In this document: piece by piece, positions 1 through 6,866 of the stretch
How positions within the stretch are numbered: the first letter of the stretch is position 1
How the letters are laid out: every line of letters begins with the position of its first letter
Source: an uncultured Collinsella sp.
GTDB lineage: Bacteria > Actinomycetota > Coriobacteriia > Coriobacteriales > Coriobacteriaceae
DNA length: 6,918 nucleotides
Assembly (NCBI GenBank): GCA_902461085.1
Contig: CABPWH010000089.1
Span: forward strand, 1 to 6,918
Reading direction: 5' to 3'
The notes under the pieces: generated by a model
Databases searched by the model: none
Seen by the model: only the letters and a program-made list of their open reading frames with translations
Told to the model about the DNA's origin: nothing
Program-made: the position numbers and the translations under genes

Positions 1-2318
1 CGGGCGACCTCCGCGATCATGGCGGCGTTATCGGTGCAGGCAGACAAGGGCGGCACCGTTACGCGAATCCCCTGACGCCCAAGCTTCTTGATCATCATCT
101 CGCGCAGATGCGGGTTGGCCGAGACGCCGCCGCCGATGCAGTATTCCTTGCATCCGGTAGCGTGCAATGCGTTTTTGGCCTTCTTGTACTGCACGTCAAA
201 GACAGCTGCCTCAAACGAAGCCGCCAGATCGGGTAGGTGAATCGTGCGCCCGGCCTTGGTCTCTTGCTCGATGTAGAGCGTCACCGCCGTCTTGAGGCCC
301 GAAAGCGAGAAGCGGTAGTCCCCCCTGCTGTTAAGCGCACGGGGGAAATCGATCGCCTTGGGGTTGCCCGTCTCGGCCAGCTTAGAGATGATGGGGCCAC
401 CGGGATAGCCCAGACCCAACGCCTTGGCTACCTTGTCGAAGGCCTCGCCCACAGCGTCGTCGAGCGTCTCACCGAGCACCTCGTAGTCGCCCCACGCCTT
501 CACGTGCACGAGCATGGTGTGCCCACCCGAGACAAGCGTGAAGATAAACGGCGGTTTGAGGTCGGGTTGCGCCAGCAGGTTGGCAAACAGATGACCCTCA
601 AGATGATTGACGCACACGAGCGGCTTGCCGGCAGCGTAGGCAAAGCCCTTGGCGAAGGCGACGCCAACCACGAGCGCGCCCACCAGGCCCGGACCCTGTG
701 TCACGCCCACGGCGGCAAGCTCGCTGGGGGCAATGGCTCCACCCTCAAGACCAAGCGATGCTGCGGCATCCTCAAGCGCCGCATCCACTACACTCACGAT
801 AACCTCAACGTGCTTGCGCGAAGCGATCTCGGGCACCACGCCGCCAAAGCGGGCGTGAAAATCAATCTGTGTCGACACCTGGTTGGCCAGCATATTGCCA
901 TCCGCATCGATAATCGCCACGGCCGTCTCGTCGCAGGAACTCTCGATAGCGAGCACTAGGCGGCGGCGCTCAATTTCGGCACGCTCCCCCTCGGAGCGCC
1001 CAGGTGCAGGCAGCGGCCATACGCGCTGCTCTGCCGCCGTCGGCTCGGGCGAGGCATTATCGACCGGAAGTACGAGGGGAAGTGGGGCCGTCATGACGAT
1101 GGCGTCTTTGCCGGCACCGTAGTAGCCACGACGACGACCCGCCTCGGTAAAGCCCAGAGCGGCATAGAGCGCAATCGCGCCCTCATTGCCGTCCTCGACC
1201 TCGAGCGAAGCCGTGGTGCAGCCGAGCATCTGGGCATCATAGCTCACATGCGACAGCAGCTTGCGGGCAATGCCCTCACGGCGATGTGCCGGGTCGACGG
1301 CGACATCCAGAATCTGCACATCACCGTCCACGACCATACCGCCGGCAAGGCCCAGCAGCTTGCCGTCGTCGTGTGCCACCCACCAACTACGCGGCGCAGC
1401 GACGTCCTCGCCCAATTCGGACAGGAACATGTCCGGCGTCCACGCCTCGTGTCCGGCACCTTCAAAGCAGGCAGCCTCTAGCGCGCTCGCGCCCTCGGCA
1501 TCCGCCGCGCCCATGGGACGGAACTGCAGATGACGACCGGCGAGCTCATCGGCAACGCCCGTAATTTCGCTCTGCGCACTCTCGGCAAGACCAAGACGCT
1601 TGCGCTCGTTTTCCTCGGCATCAGAAAGGCGCGTGTAAATCGGCAGGACGCGAGCCGGATCGCCGTCACCCGCAGCGTGCGCGAGCAGCAAGCCCTCGCC
1701 CGAAGGCCACCACAGATCGCGCTCCACGCAGCGGGCGGTCTCGTCCTCACCCAGCAGCTTGCCATAGCGCACGAGGCCGTCACCGGTCAGCTGAACCTGG
1801 TCCCAGTCCGCTGCTTGGCGCCACTCATCGAGCGCCACGGCGGCCTTGACCACGTGTTCGCGCTCAAATTGACGCTCGAGACCCTCATCGACCAGCATAT
1901 ACAGCGCCGGATATACCTCACCGCGCATAGCATCGGCCAAGATACCAAGCTTGCCGCGCACGCCAGCCTTCCACGCCGTCCAAGCGCAAGCGTCGAGCGT
2001 CGACACGCCCAGCAGCGGAACATTGGCACCGCGCGCGAGGCCCTTGGCAGTGGAGATGCCGATACGCACACCCGTAAACGACCCCGGGCCGCGGCCGACC
2101 ACGTAGCAACCAACATCGCTGCGATCCAGACCGGCTTGAGCCAGCACGCCATCAACGGTATTCACGAGCTCAACGTTTGCGTGACGGCGACACATGTGGT
2201 CGCCACTCACGAGCTTCGTCTCGCCCGTCTGCCCATCAATCCAGCTTGCCGCGCAGGCAAGCATGTCGGTCGAGGTATCGAGCGCCACCACCAGCGCGTT
2301 GTCGTTATGCAAGCTCAT
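1..2318 (-). CDS. tsaB-rimI-tsaD: TsaB-RimI-TsaD fusion protein (t6A37 tRNA modification plus ribosomal-protein N-acetyltransferase), 3' end cut by the window edge
   Basis: I followed one uninterrupted frame of 772 codons from ATG at 2318 to the left edge; there is no stop in the window. Residues 1-235 are TsaB: an ASKHA-fold start (VALDTST, 11-17) and GPGSFTG (77-83). Residues about 263-412 are RimI, a GNAT acetyltransferase: acetyl-CoA loop RREGIA (346-351), LEV with E373, N378, and YY at 399-400, matching the catalytic Glu and Tyr regions of E. coli RimI. Residues from about 453 are TsaD: IESSCDETA (458-466), metal-binding HLEGH (H572, H576) and CTDNAAM with D763. About 320 TsaD residues are seen; the family usually has about 340, so only the C-terminal end is missing. 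TsaB and TsaD normally pair, with TsaE, to transfer threonylcarbamoyl to A37 of tRNA; RimI acetylates ribosomal protein S18 in E. coli. The linkers (236-262, 413-452) look flexible. The start has AAGG 9 bases upstream and an in-frame TGA at 2337-2339. It overlaps the end of tsaE by 14 bases. Identification is firm. Confidence 0.95.
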   Translation of the reverse strand, partial: MSLHNDNALVVALDTSTDMLACAASWIDGQTGETKLVSGDHMCRRHANVELVNTVDGVLAQAGLDRSDVGCYVVGRGPGSFTGVRIGISTAKGLARGANVPLLGVSTLDACAWTAWKAGVRGKLGILADAMRGEVYPALYMLVDEGLERQFEREHVVKAAVALDEWRQAADWDQVQLTGDGLVRYGKLLGEDETARCVERDLWWPSGEGLLLAHAAGDGDPARVLPIYTRLSDAEENERKRLGLAESAQSEITGVADELAGRHLQFRPMGAADAEGASALEAACFEGAGHEAWTPDMFLSELGEDVAAPRSWWVAHDDGKLLGLAGGMVVDGDVQILDVAVDPAHRREGIARKLLSHVSYDAQMLGCTTASLEVEDGNEGAIALYAALGFTEAGRRRGYYGAGKDAIVMTAPLPLVLPVDNASPEPTAAEQRVWPLPAPGRSEGERAEIERRRLVLAIESSCDETAVAIIDADGNMLANQVSTQIDFHARFGGVVPEIASRKHVEVIVSVVDAALEDAAASLGLEGGAIAPSELAAVGVTQGPGLVGALVVGVAFAKGFAYAAGKPLVCVNHLEGHLFANLLAQPDLKPPFIFTLVSGGHTMLVHVKAWGDYEVLGETLDDAVGEAFDKVAKALGLGYPGGPIISKLAETGNPKAIDFPRALNSRGDYRFSLSGLKTAVTLYIEQETKAGRTIHLPDLAASFEAAVFDVQYKKAKNALHATGCKEYCIGGGVSANPHLREMMIKKLGRQGIRVTVPPLSACTDNAAMIAEVA

Positions 2319-2811
2319 CTTGTACAGCCTTATCAATCAAATGGGAAAGCTCCATTGCGCGGTCACCGTGCGCCTCAAGCGTTATCGTTCGCACATCGCT
2401 GTCGCCCTCATCACGCTTGAGCGTCACCGAAAGATACTCATCCGTCAGCTCGTCCTGGAATTGTTCGCCCCATTCCAGCAGGCAAGCACCCTCATAGCCC
2501 AGCACATCGAAAATGCCCGTATCCTCGAGCTCGTAGGCATGCTCCAGGCGGTATAGATCAAAGTGAAACAGCGGAATACGACCTTGATCGTGAACGGCCA
2601 TGAGCGCAAACGTAGGGCTCGTAACCATATGCTCATCGCCCAGCCCGCGCGAGACGCCCTTGGTAAAGTGAGTTTTGCCCACTCCCAGGCCACCGGTCAG
2701 GATGAGCACATCGCCGTCCTCAAGGCACGGTGCAATTAGCTCGCCAAAGTACTCCGTATCGGCAGCGCAAGTCGTTTTGTAAGTACCTACCCCCAGGCGC
2801 TCCAGGGACAT
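2305..2811 (-). CDS. tsaE: TsaE, ATPase of the t6A37 tRNA-modification complex
   Basis: A cytosolic P-loop ATPase of 168 residues, close to the usual 150-160 of the family. TsaE binds the TsaB-TsaD dimer and its ATP hydrolysis is needed for repeated rounds of threonylcarbamoyladenosine synthesis. Visible motifs are the Walker A loop GGLGVGKT (40-47, K46 and T47), the switch-like VTSPTF (63-68), HFDLYR (83-88), and the acidic LLEWGE segment (111-116) typical of the family. The start at 2811 has an AAGGAG ribosome binding site at 2817-2822, lying directly beyond the glycosylase stop. The gene ends inside the beginning of the TsaB-RimI-TsaD frame, so its partner proteins are made from the same mRNA with coupled translation. 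The C-terminal 35 residues are charged and less conserved. Nothing looks broken. Confidence 0.96.
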   Translation of the reverse strand: MSLERLGVGTYKTTCAADTEYFGELIAPCLEDGDVLILTGGLGVGKTHFTKGVSRGLGDEHMVTSPTFALMAVHDQGRIPLFHFDLYRLEHAYELEDTGIFDVLGYEGACLLEWGEQFQDELTDEYLSVTLKRDEGDSDVRTITLEAHGDRAMELSHLIDKAVQDELA

Positions 2812-2816
2812 ATATG

Positions 2817-2822
2817 CTCCTT
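2817..2822 (-). promoter_or_regulatory. Ribosome binding site of tsaE
   Basis: AAGGAG on the minus strand, 5 bases before the tsaE ATG at 2811. It lies immediately after the TAA stop of the glycosylase (2824-2826), in a 12-base intergenic gap, so a ribosome ending on the upstream gene stops on top of this site. It supports the 2811 start. Confidence 0.75.
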
Positions 2823-2823
2823 A

Positions 2824-3444
2824 TTATTCCGAGGCGTCCTCTGGTGCGGGATGTCGCTCCAGATAGTCGCCCAGCATCTTAAAGTCTTCCTCCAGCAGCT
2901 CCTGCCACGCCGGATTGCGCAGCGCTGCTGCCGGATGGAACGTGGGCATTACTATAAAATGCCCCATCTGGTGGAACCTACCGCGCAGCTTAGTAATGCC
3001 AATCTCGGTCTTAAGCACAAAGTGCGTCGCGGGGTTGCCGAGCGTCACGATGATATCGGGCCAGATGCTTCGAATCTGCTCACGCAAAAACGGCGAGCAA
3101 GCCAGCACTTCCTCGGGACGCGGATTGCGGTTTCCCGGCGGGCGGCACTTAAGCACATTGGCAATGTAGACGTCTTCGCGTTTAAGACCCGCCAGGGACA
3201 AAATGCCGTTGAGGTCCTCGCCTGCCGCCCCCACAAAGGGCTCGCCCTGCAAATCCTCATTGCGGCCCGGTGCCTCGCCAATAAACATCACGCGAGCGCG
3301 GGGGTTTCCCACGCCAAACACGATATTGTGACGCGACTGGTAGAGCTGGCAGAGGTGACAATCGCCCAGAACGGCCTCAATTTCCTCGAGTGCGACCTCA
3401 CGTGGTGCCTGATGGGTATGGCCGGGGATGTGCATGACGCCCAT
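2824..3444 (-). CDS. Family 4 (iron-sulfur) uracil-DNA glycosylase
   Basis: A 206-residue protein that removes uracil from DNA as the first step of base excision repair. It carries the family 4 (UDGa) signature GEAPG (56-60) followed by GEPFVGAAGE (67-76), and the late motif TFHPAAALRNP (168-178) with H170. Four cysteines, C29, C32 (CHLC), C100 (LKCRPP) and C116, are spaced as expected for the 4Fe-4S ligands of this family. Length is normal for UDGa. The start at 3444 has GGAG at 3450-3453 with ideal spacing; a second ATG three codons on is possible but less well placed. The gene sits between alr and tsaE, a place where, as I recall, other actinobacteria have no glycosylase. It could have been annotated as a phage SPO1 DNA polymerase-related protein in older schemes; this is the same family. 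Confidence 0.93.
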   Translation of the reverse strand: MGVMHIPGHTHQAPREVALEEIEAVLGDCHLCQLYQSRHNIVFGVGNPRARVMFIGEAPGRNEDLQGEPFVGAAGEDLNGILSLAGLKREDVYIANVLKCRPPGNRNPRPEEVLACSPFLREQIRSIWPDIIVTLGNPATHFVLKTEIGITKLRGRFHQMGHFIVMPTFHPAAALRNPAWQELLEEDFKMLGDYLERHPAPEDASE

Positions 3445-3449
3445 AGCGG

Positions 3450-3455
3450 CTCCTA
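3450..3455 (-). promoter_or_regulatory. Ribosome binding site of the glycosylase, overlapping the alr stop codon
   Basis: The minus strand reads TAGGAG, in which TAG (3453-3455) is the alr stop and GGAG (3450-3453) is the Shine-Dalgarno of the next gene, 5 bases before its ATG at 3444. The shared bases imply that termination on alr and initiation on the glycosylase are coupled. It also fixes the upstream of the two possible glycosylase start codons. Confidence 0.75.
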
Positions 3456-4598
3456 CACGTAGACCTTGTCGAGGCGCATGCCAAAGCCGCAGGCGACCTC
3501 GTAGTTAATCGTGCCGCGCAGTCGGGCCATCTCGTCCATAGTGATCTCGGCATCGCCATCGCGGCCGACAATAATCATCTCGTCACCATATTCGGCCTCG
3601 GGAATCTCGTGTGCCGGGTTGGACTGAATGGCGACCATAAACTGATCCATGCAGATATTGCCAACCTGATGCACGCGCTCGCCGCGATACAGCACATCCA
3701 TACGATTGGAAAGCGTACGCGATAGGCCGTCGGCATAACCAATCGGCAGCGTGCAGATCTGAACGCGCGTACGCGGTACGCGGTAGGTAAAGCCGTAGCC
3801 CACGCCCTCACCCATCGCAGGGTGTGCCACGCGCGTCACGCGCGCATGGACGCTCATAACGGGATCAAGCTGCATCACGCGGCCACTCAGCTCGCACGGC
3901 TGCATGCCATACAAGCCAACGCCGGCGCGGATCATATCAAAATGCATCGAGGGGTCGAGCATCGAGGACGGCGTGTTGGCGCAGTGCACGATACCGCACT
4001 CAAAGCCCGCATCCTTAATGGCCTGAACGGCCTCGGTAAAGCGCTGACACTGCAGCTTGTAGTCCCAGCCCGAAGGTTCATCGGCCGTCGCGAAGTGCGT
4101 AAATACGCCGTCGCACTGAATACCGCGATGGAAATTAATACCGCGGACAAAGTCGAGCACCTGCGTGTAATGTACGCCAATGCGGTTCATGCCCGTCTCG
4201 ATGGCGAGATGATACTTGCCCACCTTGCCCGCCGCGACGGCACATTCGCCATACGCAAGAGCAAAGTCAGACGTATAGACCGAGGGCATGATATCAAACT
4301 CGAGCAACGTCGGAATGGCCTCGATAGGCGGCTCGCTTAGGATGAGGATGGGCTTCGTAATCCCGCCCTGTCGGAGCTCAACGCCCTCGTTAACCGTCGC
4401 CACGGCAAACATGTCGGCACCGGCCGAATACATGATCTTGGCGCACTCAACAGCTCCATGACCATAAGCATCGGCCTTGACCACGCAGCACAGGCGCTGA
4501 CGTGGATTCAGCAAGTTCTTATAGGCCCTCGTGTTGCGACGGAGCGCCCCACGGTCGATCTCGACCCAGGACCAGCGCGTCAAATCGGCTTTATTCAT
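3453..4598 (-). CDS. alr: Alanine racemase (PLP-dependent)
   Basis: A 381-residue cytosolic enzyme, normal length, that interconverts L- and D-alanine and supplies D-alanine for peptidoglycan. The N-terminal TIM barrel holds the PLP lysine K41 in VVKADAYGHG (39-48), MNRIGVH (137-143) with R139, and RAGVGLYG (224-231). The C-terminal domain has the second catalytic base Y268 in GVGYGFTY (265-272), CMDQ (316-319) and the terminal NYEVACG signature (365-371). The start at 4598 lies 2 bases after the nnr stop. No strong ribosome binding site is visible (only GGA and a distant AAGGG), so translation probably depends on ribosomes finishing nnr. Its TAG stop is part of the next gene's ribosome binding site. 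The link to tsaE and tsaB is a known actinobacterial neighbourhood. No key residue is missing. Confidence 0.97.
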   Translation of the reverse strand: MNKADLTRWSWVEIDRGALRRNTRAYKNLLNPRQRLCCVVKADAYGHGAVECAKIMYSAGADMFAVATVNEGVELRQGGITKPILILSEPPIEAIPTLLEFDIMPSVYTSDFALAYGECAVAAGKVGKYHLAIETGMNRIGVHYTQVLDFVRGINFHRGIQCDGVFTHFATADEPSGWDYKLQCQRFTEAVQAIKDAGFECGIVHCANTPSSMLDPSMHFDMIRAGVGLYGMQPCELSGRVMQLDPVMSVHARVTRVAHPAMGEGVGYGFTYRVPRTRVQICTLPIGYADGLSRTLSNRMDVLYRGERVHQVGNICMDQFMVAIQSNPAHEIPEAEYGDEMIIVGRDGDAEITMDEMARLRGTINYEVACGFGMRLDKVYV

Positions 4599-4600
4599 GA

Positions 4601-6217
4601 TTAGTCATCCGACCCTTCGTCCATGATTCCCAGATCTTCGAGCGCATCCTTTGCCGCCAGCTCCATGGCAGGACCGATCAAGTCGATAAGATCGGTCGCG
4701 ATAACGCTCTTCTCACCATACTCCGTCGCCGCGGCAAAACCGGCGTAGCTGTGAAGTGCGACGGCGTACGAATACAGCAACTCCCAACGATCCATCTCGT
4801 CGCGCATGGTGGCAAGCGTGCCGGCCAAAATACCCGCGAGAACATCACCCGAACCGGCAGTTGCCAGAGAAGCCGGACCCGAGAGCGGCAGCAGTACACG
4901 CTCAACGCCACAGATAGCCGTCGTCGGCCCCTTGGCAATGACCACCAGGTTGTCGGAGCCTGCAGCCCAGACAACCTTCTGCGCGGCTGCAATCGCGGTA
5001 CCAAGGTCGTTCACCTCGTCTCCGGCAACCAGACGCGAAAGCTCACGATAGTGCGGCGTCATAACCAACGGCTGCTCGCGACGATACATCTCGGGGTTAC
5101 TATCAATACCGTCAATGGCAATCTTAGCAAGGCAGTTGAGTGCATCGGCGTCCAAAATAAGCGGCACATCAAGCTCGAGCAAGCCCGAAACCACCTGCAT
5201 AGCGCCGGCAGATGTCGTCATACCAGGACCGCACAGTACGCAGCTGTACTTCTTTGCAATCTCGCACACCGTCATGCGCGCAGCGGCGCCAAAGGAGCCG
5301 CGGGAATCAGACGGAATAGCAAAGACGGGAATCGAAGGAAGTGCCATGCGAATAAGATTGGCGCAGGCGTCAGGAGCCGCAACTGCCACGTAACCAGCAC
5401 CCGCGCGAGCTGCAGACTTGGCCGCCATAATGGCAGCACCAGGATATTGCGCAGATCCGGCGACAATAAGCACAGAGCCACGGGAATACTTATCGATATT
5501 CGTAGGTAGTGGAGCAAAGTATTCAACTAAGTCACCGGGCTCGACAATCTCGGCGGCGTGGTCGACATCATCGATGACCTCGTCAAGACGGTCGTAAAGA
5601 TTGCCGCAGATCAAATCGCCAGCATACTCAGGGCCATCGGCGCTATACAAACCAATCTTGGGCGCAATCATCGTCACCGTATGCTCGGCACGAATGCAGT
5701 CGTCATCAACAACGCCCGTCTCGGCATTCAGGCCCGAGGGGACATCAATAGATACGACACAGTCGGCGCATTCATTGACCGTAGGAATCCAGATGGAGAA
5801 CGGCGCACGCAGATTCCCGTGAAAACCGGTACCAAAAATGGCATCGACAACAACATCGGCCTTATCGATCAAAACCTCGAGTTCATCACGCGAGGGGCCG
5901 ACGCAAACGTGCACATCGCGGCCGGCAGTACGACGAGCAACATGACGTGCCAGAGCAGCAGGAATCTCATCCGGCTCAACCGGAGAAACGATATCGACGT
6001 CCACACCCTTATGGCTCAGAATATCGGCGGCAACCCAACCGTCGCCGCCATTATTACCTCGCTCTGTCAGAACGAGAACCCGATCGGGATTGAGCTTCAA
6101 GATCTCGTTGGCGGCAAACTCACCCGCGAGCTCCATAAGCTCGGCCTTCGAAGTCCCTTCGCGTTCGATGATATCCTCGAGACGAACGACTTCTTCGGTA
6201 CTCAAAACCGGTTTCAT
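4601..6217 (-). CDS. nnrD: Bifunctional NAD(P)H-hydrate epimerase / ADP-dependent NAD(P)H-hydrate dehydratase (NnrE-NnrD)
   Basis: A 538-residue metabolite-repair enzyme. The N-terminal NnrE (YjeF_N) domain, about 1-225, epimerises R-NAD(P)HX; the C-terminal NnrD (carbohydrate-kinase-like) domain, about 230-520, dehydrates S-NAD(P)HX back to NAD(P)H using ADP. NnrE motifs: GNNGGDG (54-60), VDAIFGTG (124-131) and SIDVPSG (156-162) with D158. NnrD motifs: YSRGSVLIVAGS (244-255), YPGA (258-261), GPGM (330-333), LDADALN (355-361), TPHYREL (387-393), and AGSGDVLAG (454-462) with the likely catalytic D458. Length and domain order fit the usual fused form, as in E. coli YjeF/NnrDE. The ATG at 6217 directly follows the acpS TAG with no gap, and AGGAG at 6224-6228 lies within the end of acpS. 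The acidic tail after 520 is not conserved. Both domains look complete, so both activities are expected. Confidence 0.95.
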   Translation of the reverse strand: MKPVLSTEEVVRLEDIIEREGTSKAELMELAGEFAANEILKLNPDRVLVLTERGNNGGDGWVAADILSHKGVDVDIVSPVEPDEIPAALARHVARRTAGRDVHVCVGPSRDELEVLIDKADVVVDAIFGTGFHGNLRAPFSIWIPTVNECADCVVSIDVPSGLNAETGVVDDDCIRAEHTVTMIAPKIGLYSADGPEYAGDLICGNLYDRLDEVIDDVDHAAEIVEPGDLVEYFAPLPTNIDKYSRGSVLIVAGSAQYPGAAIMAAKSAARAGAGYVAVAAPDACANLIRMALPSIPVFAIPSDSRGSFGAAARMTVCEIAKKYSCVLCGPGMTTSAGAMQVVSGLLELDVPLILDADALNCLAKIAIDGIDSNPEMYRREQPLVMTPHYRELSRLVAGDEVNDLGTAIAAAQKVVWAAGSDNLVVIAKGPTTAICGVERVLLPLSGPASLATAGSGDVLAGILAGTLATMRDEMDRWELLYSYAVALHSYAGFAAATEYGEKSVIATDLIDLIGPAMELAAKDALEDLGIMDEGSDD

Positions 6218-6757
6218 CTATGCTCCTAGCGTATCTTGCGAAGCATCGCCCAGGTGCTCCGTCAATGCTGAATTCTGCAGCTGCTCAAGCTCATCTAAAA
6301 CAGAGCGAGCCTCTTTAAATGTCTGCGCAACGCGTTTCTTAGTGCTCACCTTTTCATCTTTTGGCTTAGGCCGAGCATCTTCGGTAATCGCGATGGCATT
6401 TGCAACGGCTAAGTCTCCTGTAAGCGTAATGGAAAGAGCGACCTCAACAACACCCAGCTCATGAGCGATCTCGAGTGCACGGCCCGAAAGCAGCGCCTTC
6501 GGTTTGCCGAGTTTATCACGCGTTACCGAAACATCCTTGCGACCCACGCCCTGGCTAAAACCCGTGCCGAGAGCTTTAAGCACCGCCTCGCGCGAAGCAA
6601 AGCGGCTCGCATAGTGAGCAGCGGGACGCGATGATGCATCGCAATACGCACGCTCTTCTTCGGTAAACACACGCCGAGCAAACGACGGCGTCTTTTCAAG
6701 AATAGATTTCATGCGGGAAATCTCGACGATATCAACGCCGATACCAGCTTCAGCCAT
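6218..6757 (-). CDS. acpS: Holo-[acyl-carrier-protein] synthase with a C-terminal extension
   Basis: AcpS transfers the 4'-phosphopantetheine arm of CoA to a serine of apo-ACP, activating it for fatty-acid synthesis. I chose ATG at 6757 (179 residues) because GGAGGTG (6761-6767) lies 5 bases ahead; a further upstream ATG at 6769 overlaps this site and is unlikely. Family motifs are GIGVDIVEISR (5-15) with metal ligand D9, RRVFTEEE (28-35), and RFASREAVLKALGTG (52-66) with E57. The usual SxSH motif near the end of the core is changed to SITLTGD (109-115), with leucine where histidine is common. The core ends near 128, the normal family size of about 120-130. About 50 more residues follow: a lysine-rich link (130-141) and a probable amphipathic helix (about 142-168). 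First gene of the operon; its TAG stop abuts the nnr start. Confidence 0.92.
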   Translation of the reverse strand: MAEAGIGVDIVEISRMKSILEKTPSFARRVFTEEERAYCDASSRPAAHYASRFASREAVLKALGTGFSQGVGRKDVSVTRDKLGKPKALLSGRALEIAHELGVVEVALSITLTGDLAVANAIAITEDARPKPKDEKVSTKKRVAQTFKEARSVLDELEQLQNSALTEHLGDASQDTLGA

Positions 6758-6760
6758 GTT

Positions 6761-6767
6761 CACCTCC
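6761..6767 (-). promoter_or_regulatory. Strong ribosome binding site that decides the acpS start
   Basis: GGAGGTG on the minus strand, with 5 bases between GGAGG and the ATG at 6757. The alternative ATG at 6767-6769 overlaps the site and has no good Shine-Dalgarno of its own, so the four extra residues it would add are probably not made. Confidence 0.8.
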
Positions 6768-6786
6768 ATATCGCACAGACTAAGTT

Positions 6787-6816
6787 ATTGTAGCCCGTTC
6801 ACAGAAGATGCGACAA
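6787..6816 (-). promoter_or_regulatory. Candidate sigma-70-type promoter of the acpS operon
   Basis: Minus-strand -35 TTGTCG (6811-6816), an 18-base spacer, and -10 TACAAT (6787-6792). Matches to consensus are 4 of 6 and 5 of 6. A start near 6780 would leave a leader of about 23 bases before the acpS ATG, with its ribosome binding site. This is the best-placed promoter in the only sizeable gap of the window, but is predicted by eye. Confidence 0.5.
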
Positions 6817-6822
6817 ACGAGG

Positions 6823-6852
6823 GTTATAAAACACAGCTACTATGTGAGACAA
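6823..6852 (-). promoter_or_regulatory. Second, upstream candidate promoter
   Basis: Minus-strand -35 TTGTCT (6847-6852), an 18-base spacer, and -10 TATAAC (6823-6828). The match is as good as that of the downstream candidate, so the operon may have tandem promoters, or only one of the two may be real. Transcription from here would start near 6816, inside the downstream -35. Confidence 0.35.
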
Positions 6853-6866
6853 AAGCCCATAAACGC

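Noticed and set aside
237..959. 240-codon plus-strand open frame opposite the TsaD domain
   Set aside because: It lies in codon register with the true TsaD frame. Such antisense frames stay open because TTA, CTA and TCA codons are rare in this GC-rich gene. Its product resembles no family and it has no clear ribosome binding site.
1530..2420. 296-codon plus-strand open frame opposite TsaB and part of RimI
   Set aside because: Same antisense register effect. The minus strand here carries clear TsaB and RimI motifs, while the plus-strand product is low-complexity Arg/His/Ala-rich and unrecognisable.
3763..3846. Local repeats of ACGCG/CGCG in alr (for example around 3765-3785 and 3828-3846)
   Set aside because: They fall within coding sequence and are explained by GC-rich Arg, Thr and Val codons; no regular unit or spacing.
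3822..4340. 172-codon plus-strand open frame opposite alr
   Set aside because: Antisense shadow of the conserved racemase barrel, without start signals.
4751..5509. 252-codon plus-strand open frame opposite NnrD
   Set aside because: Antisense to a well-conserved domain; the composition (Arg, Asn, His rich) is that of a reverse-strand shadow.
5558..6229. 223-codon plus-strand open frame opposite NnrE
   Set aside because: Antisense to conserved NnrE motifs; no family resemblance and no promoter or ribosome binding site seen.
6831..6846. Weak inverted repeat CACA...TGTG in the acpS upstream region, a possible operator
   Set aside because: Only four bases match on each side with a 7-base gap; such matches occur often by chance.
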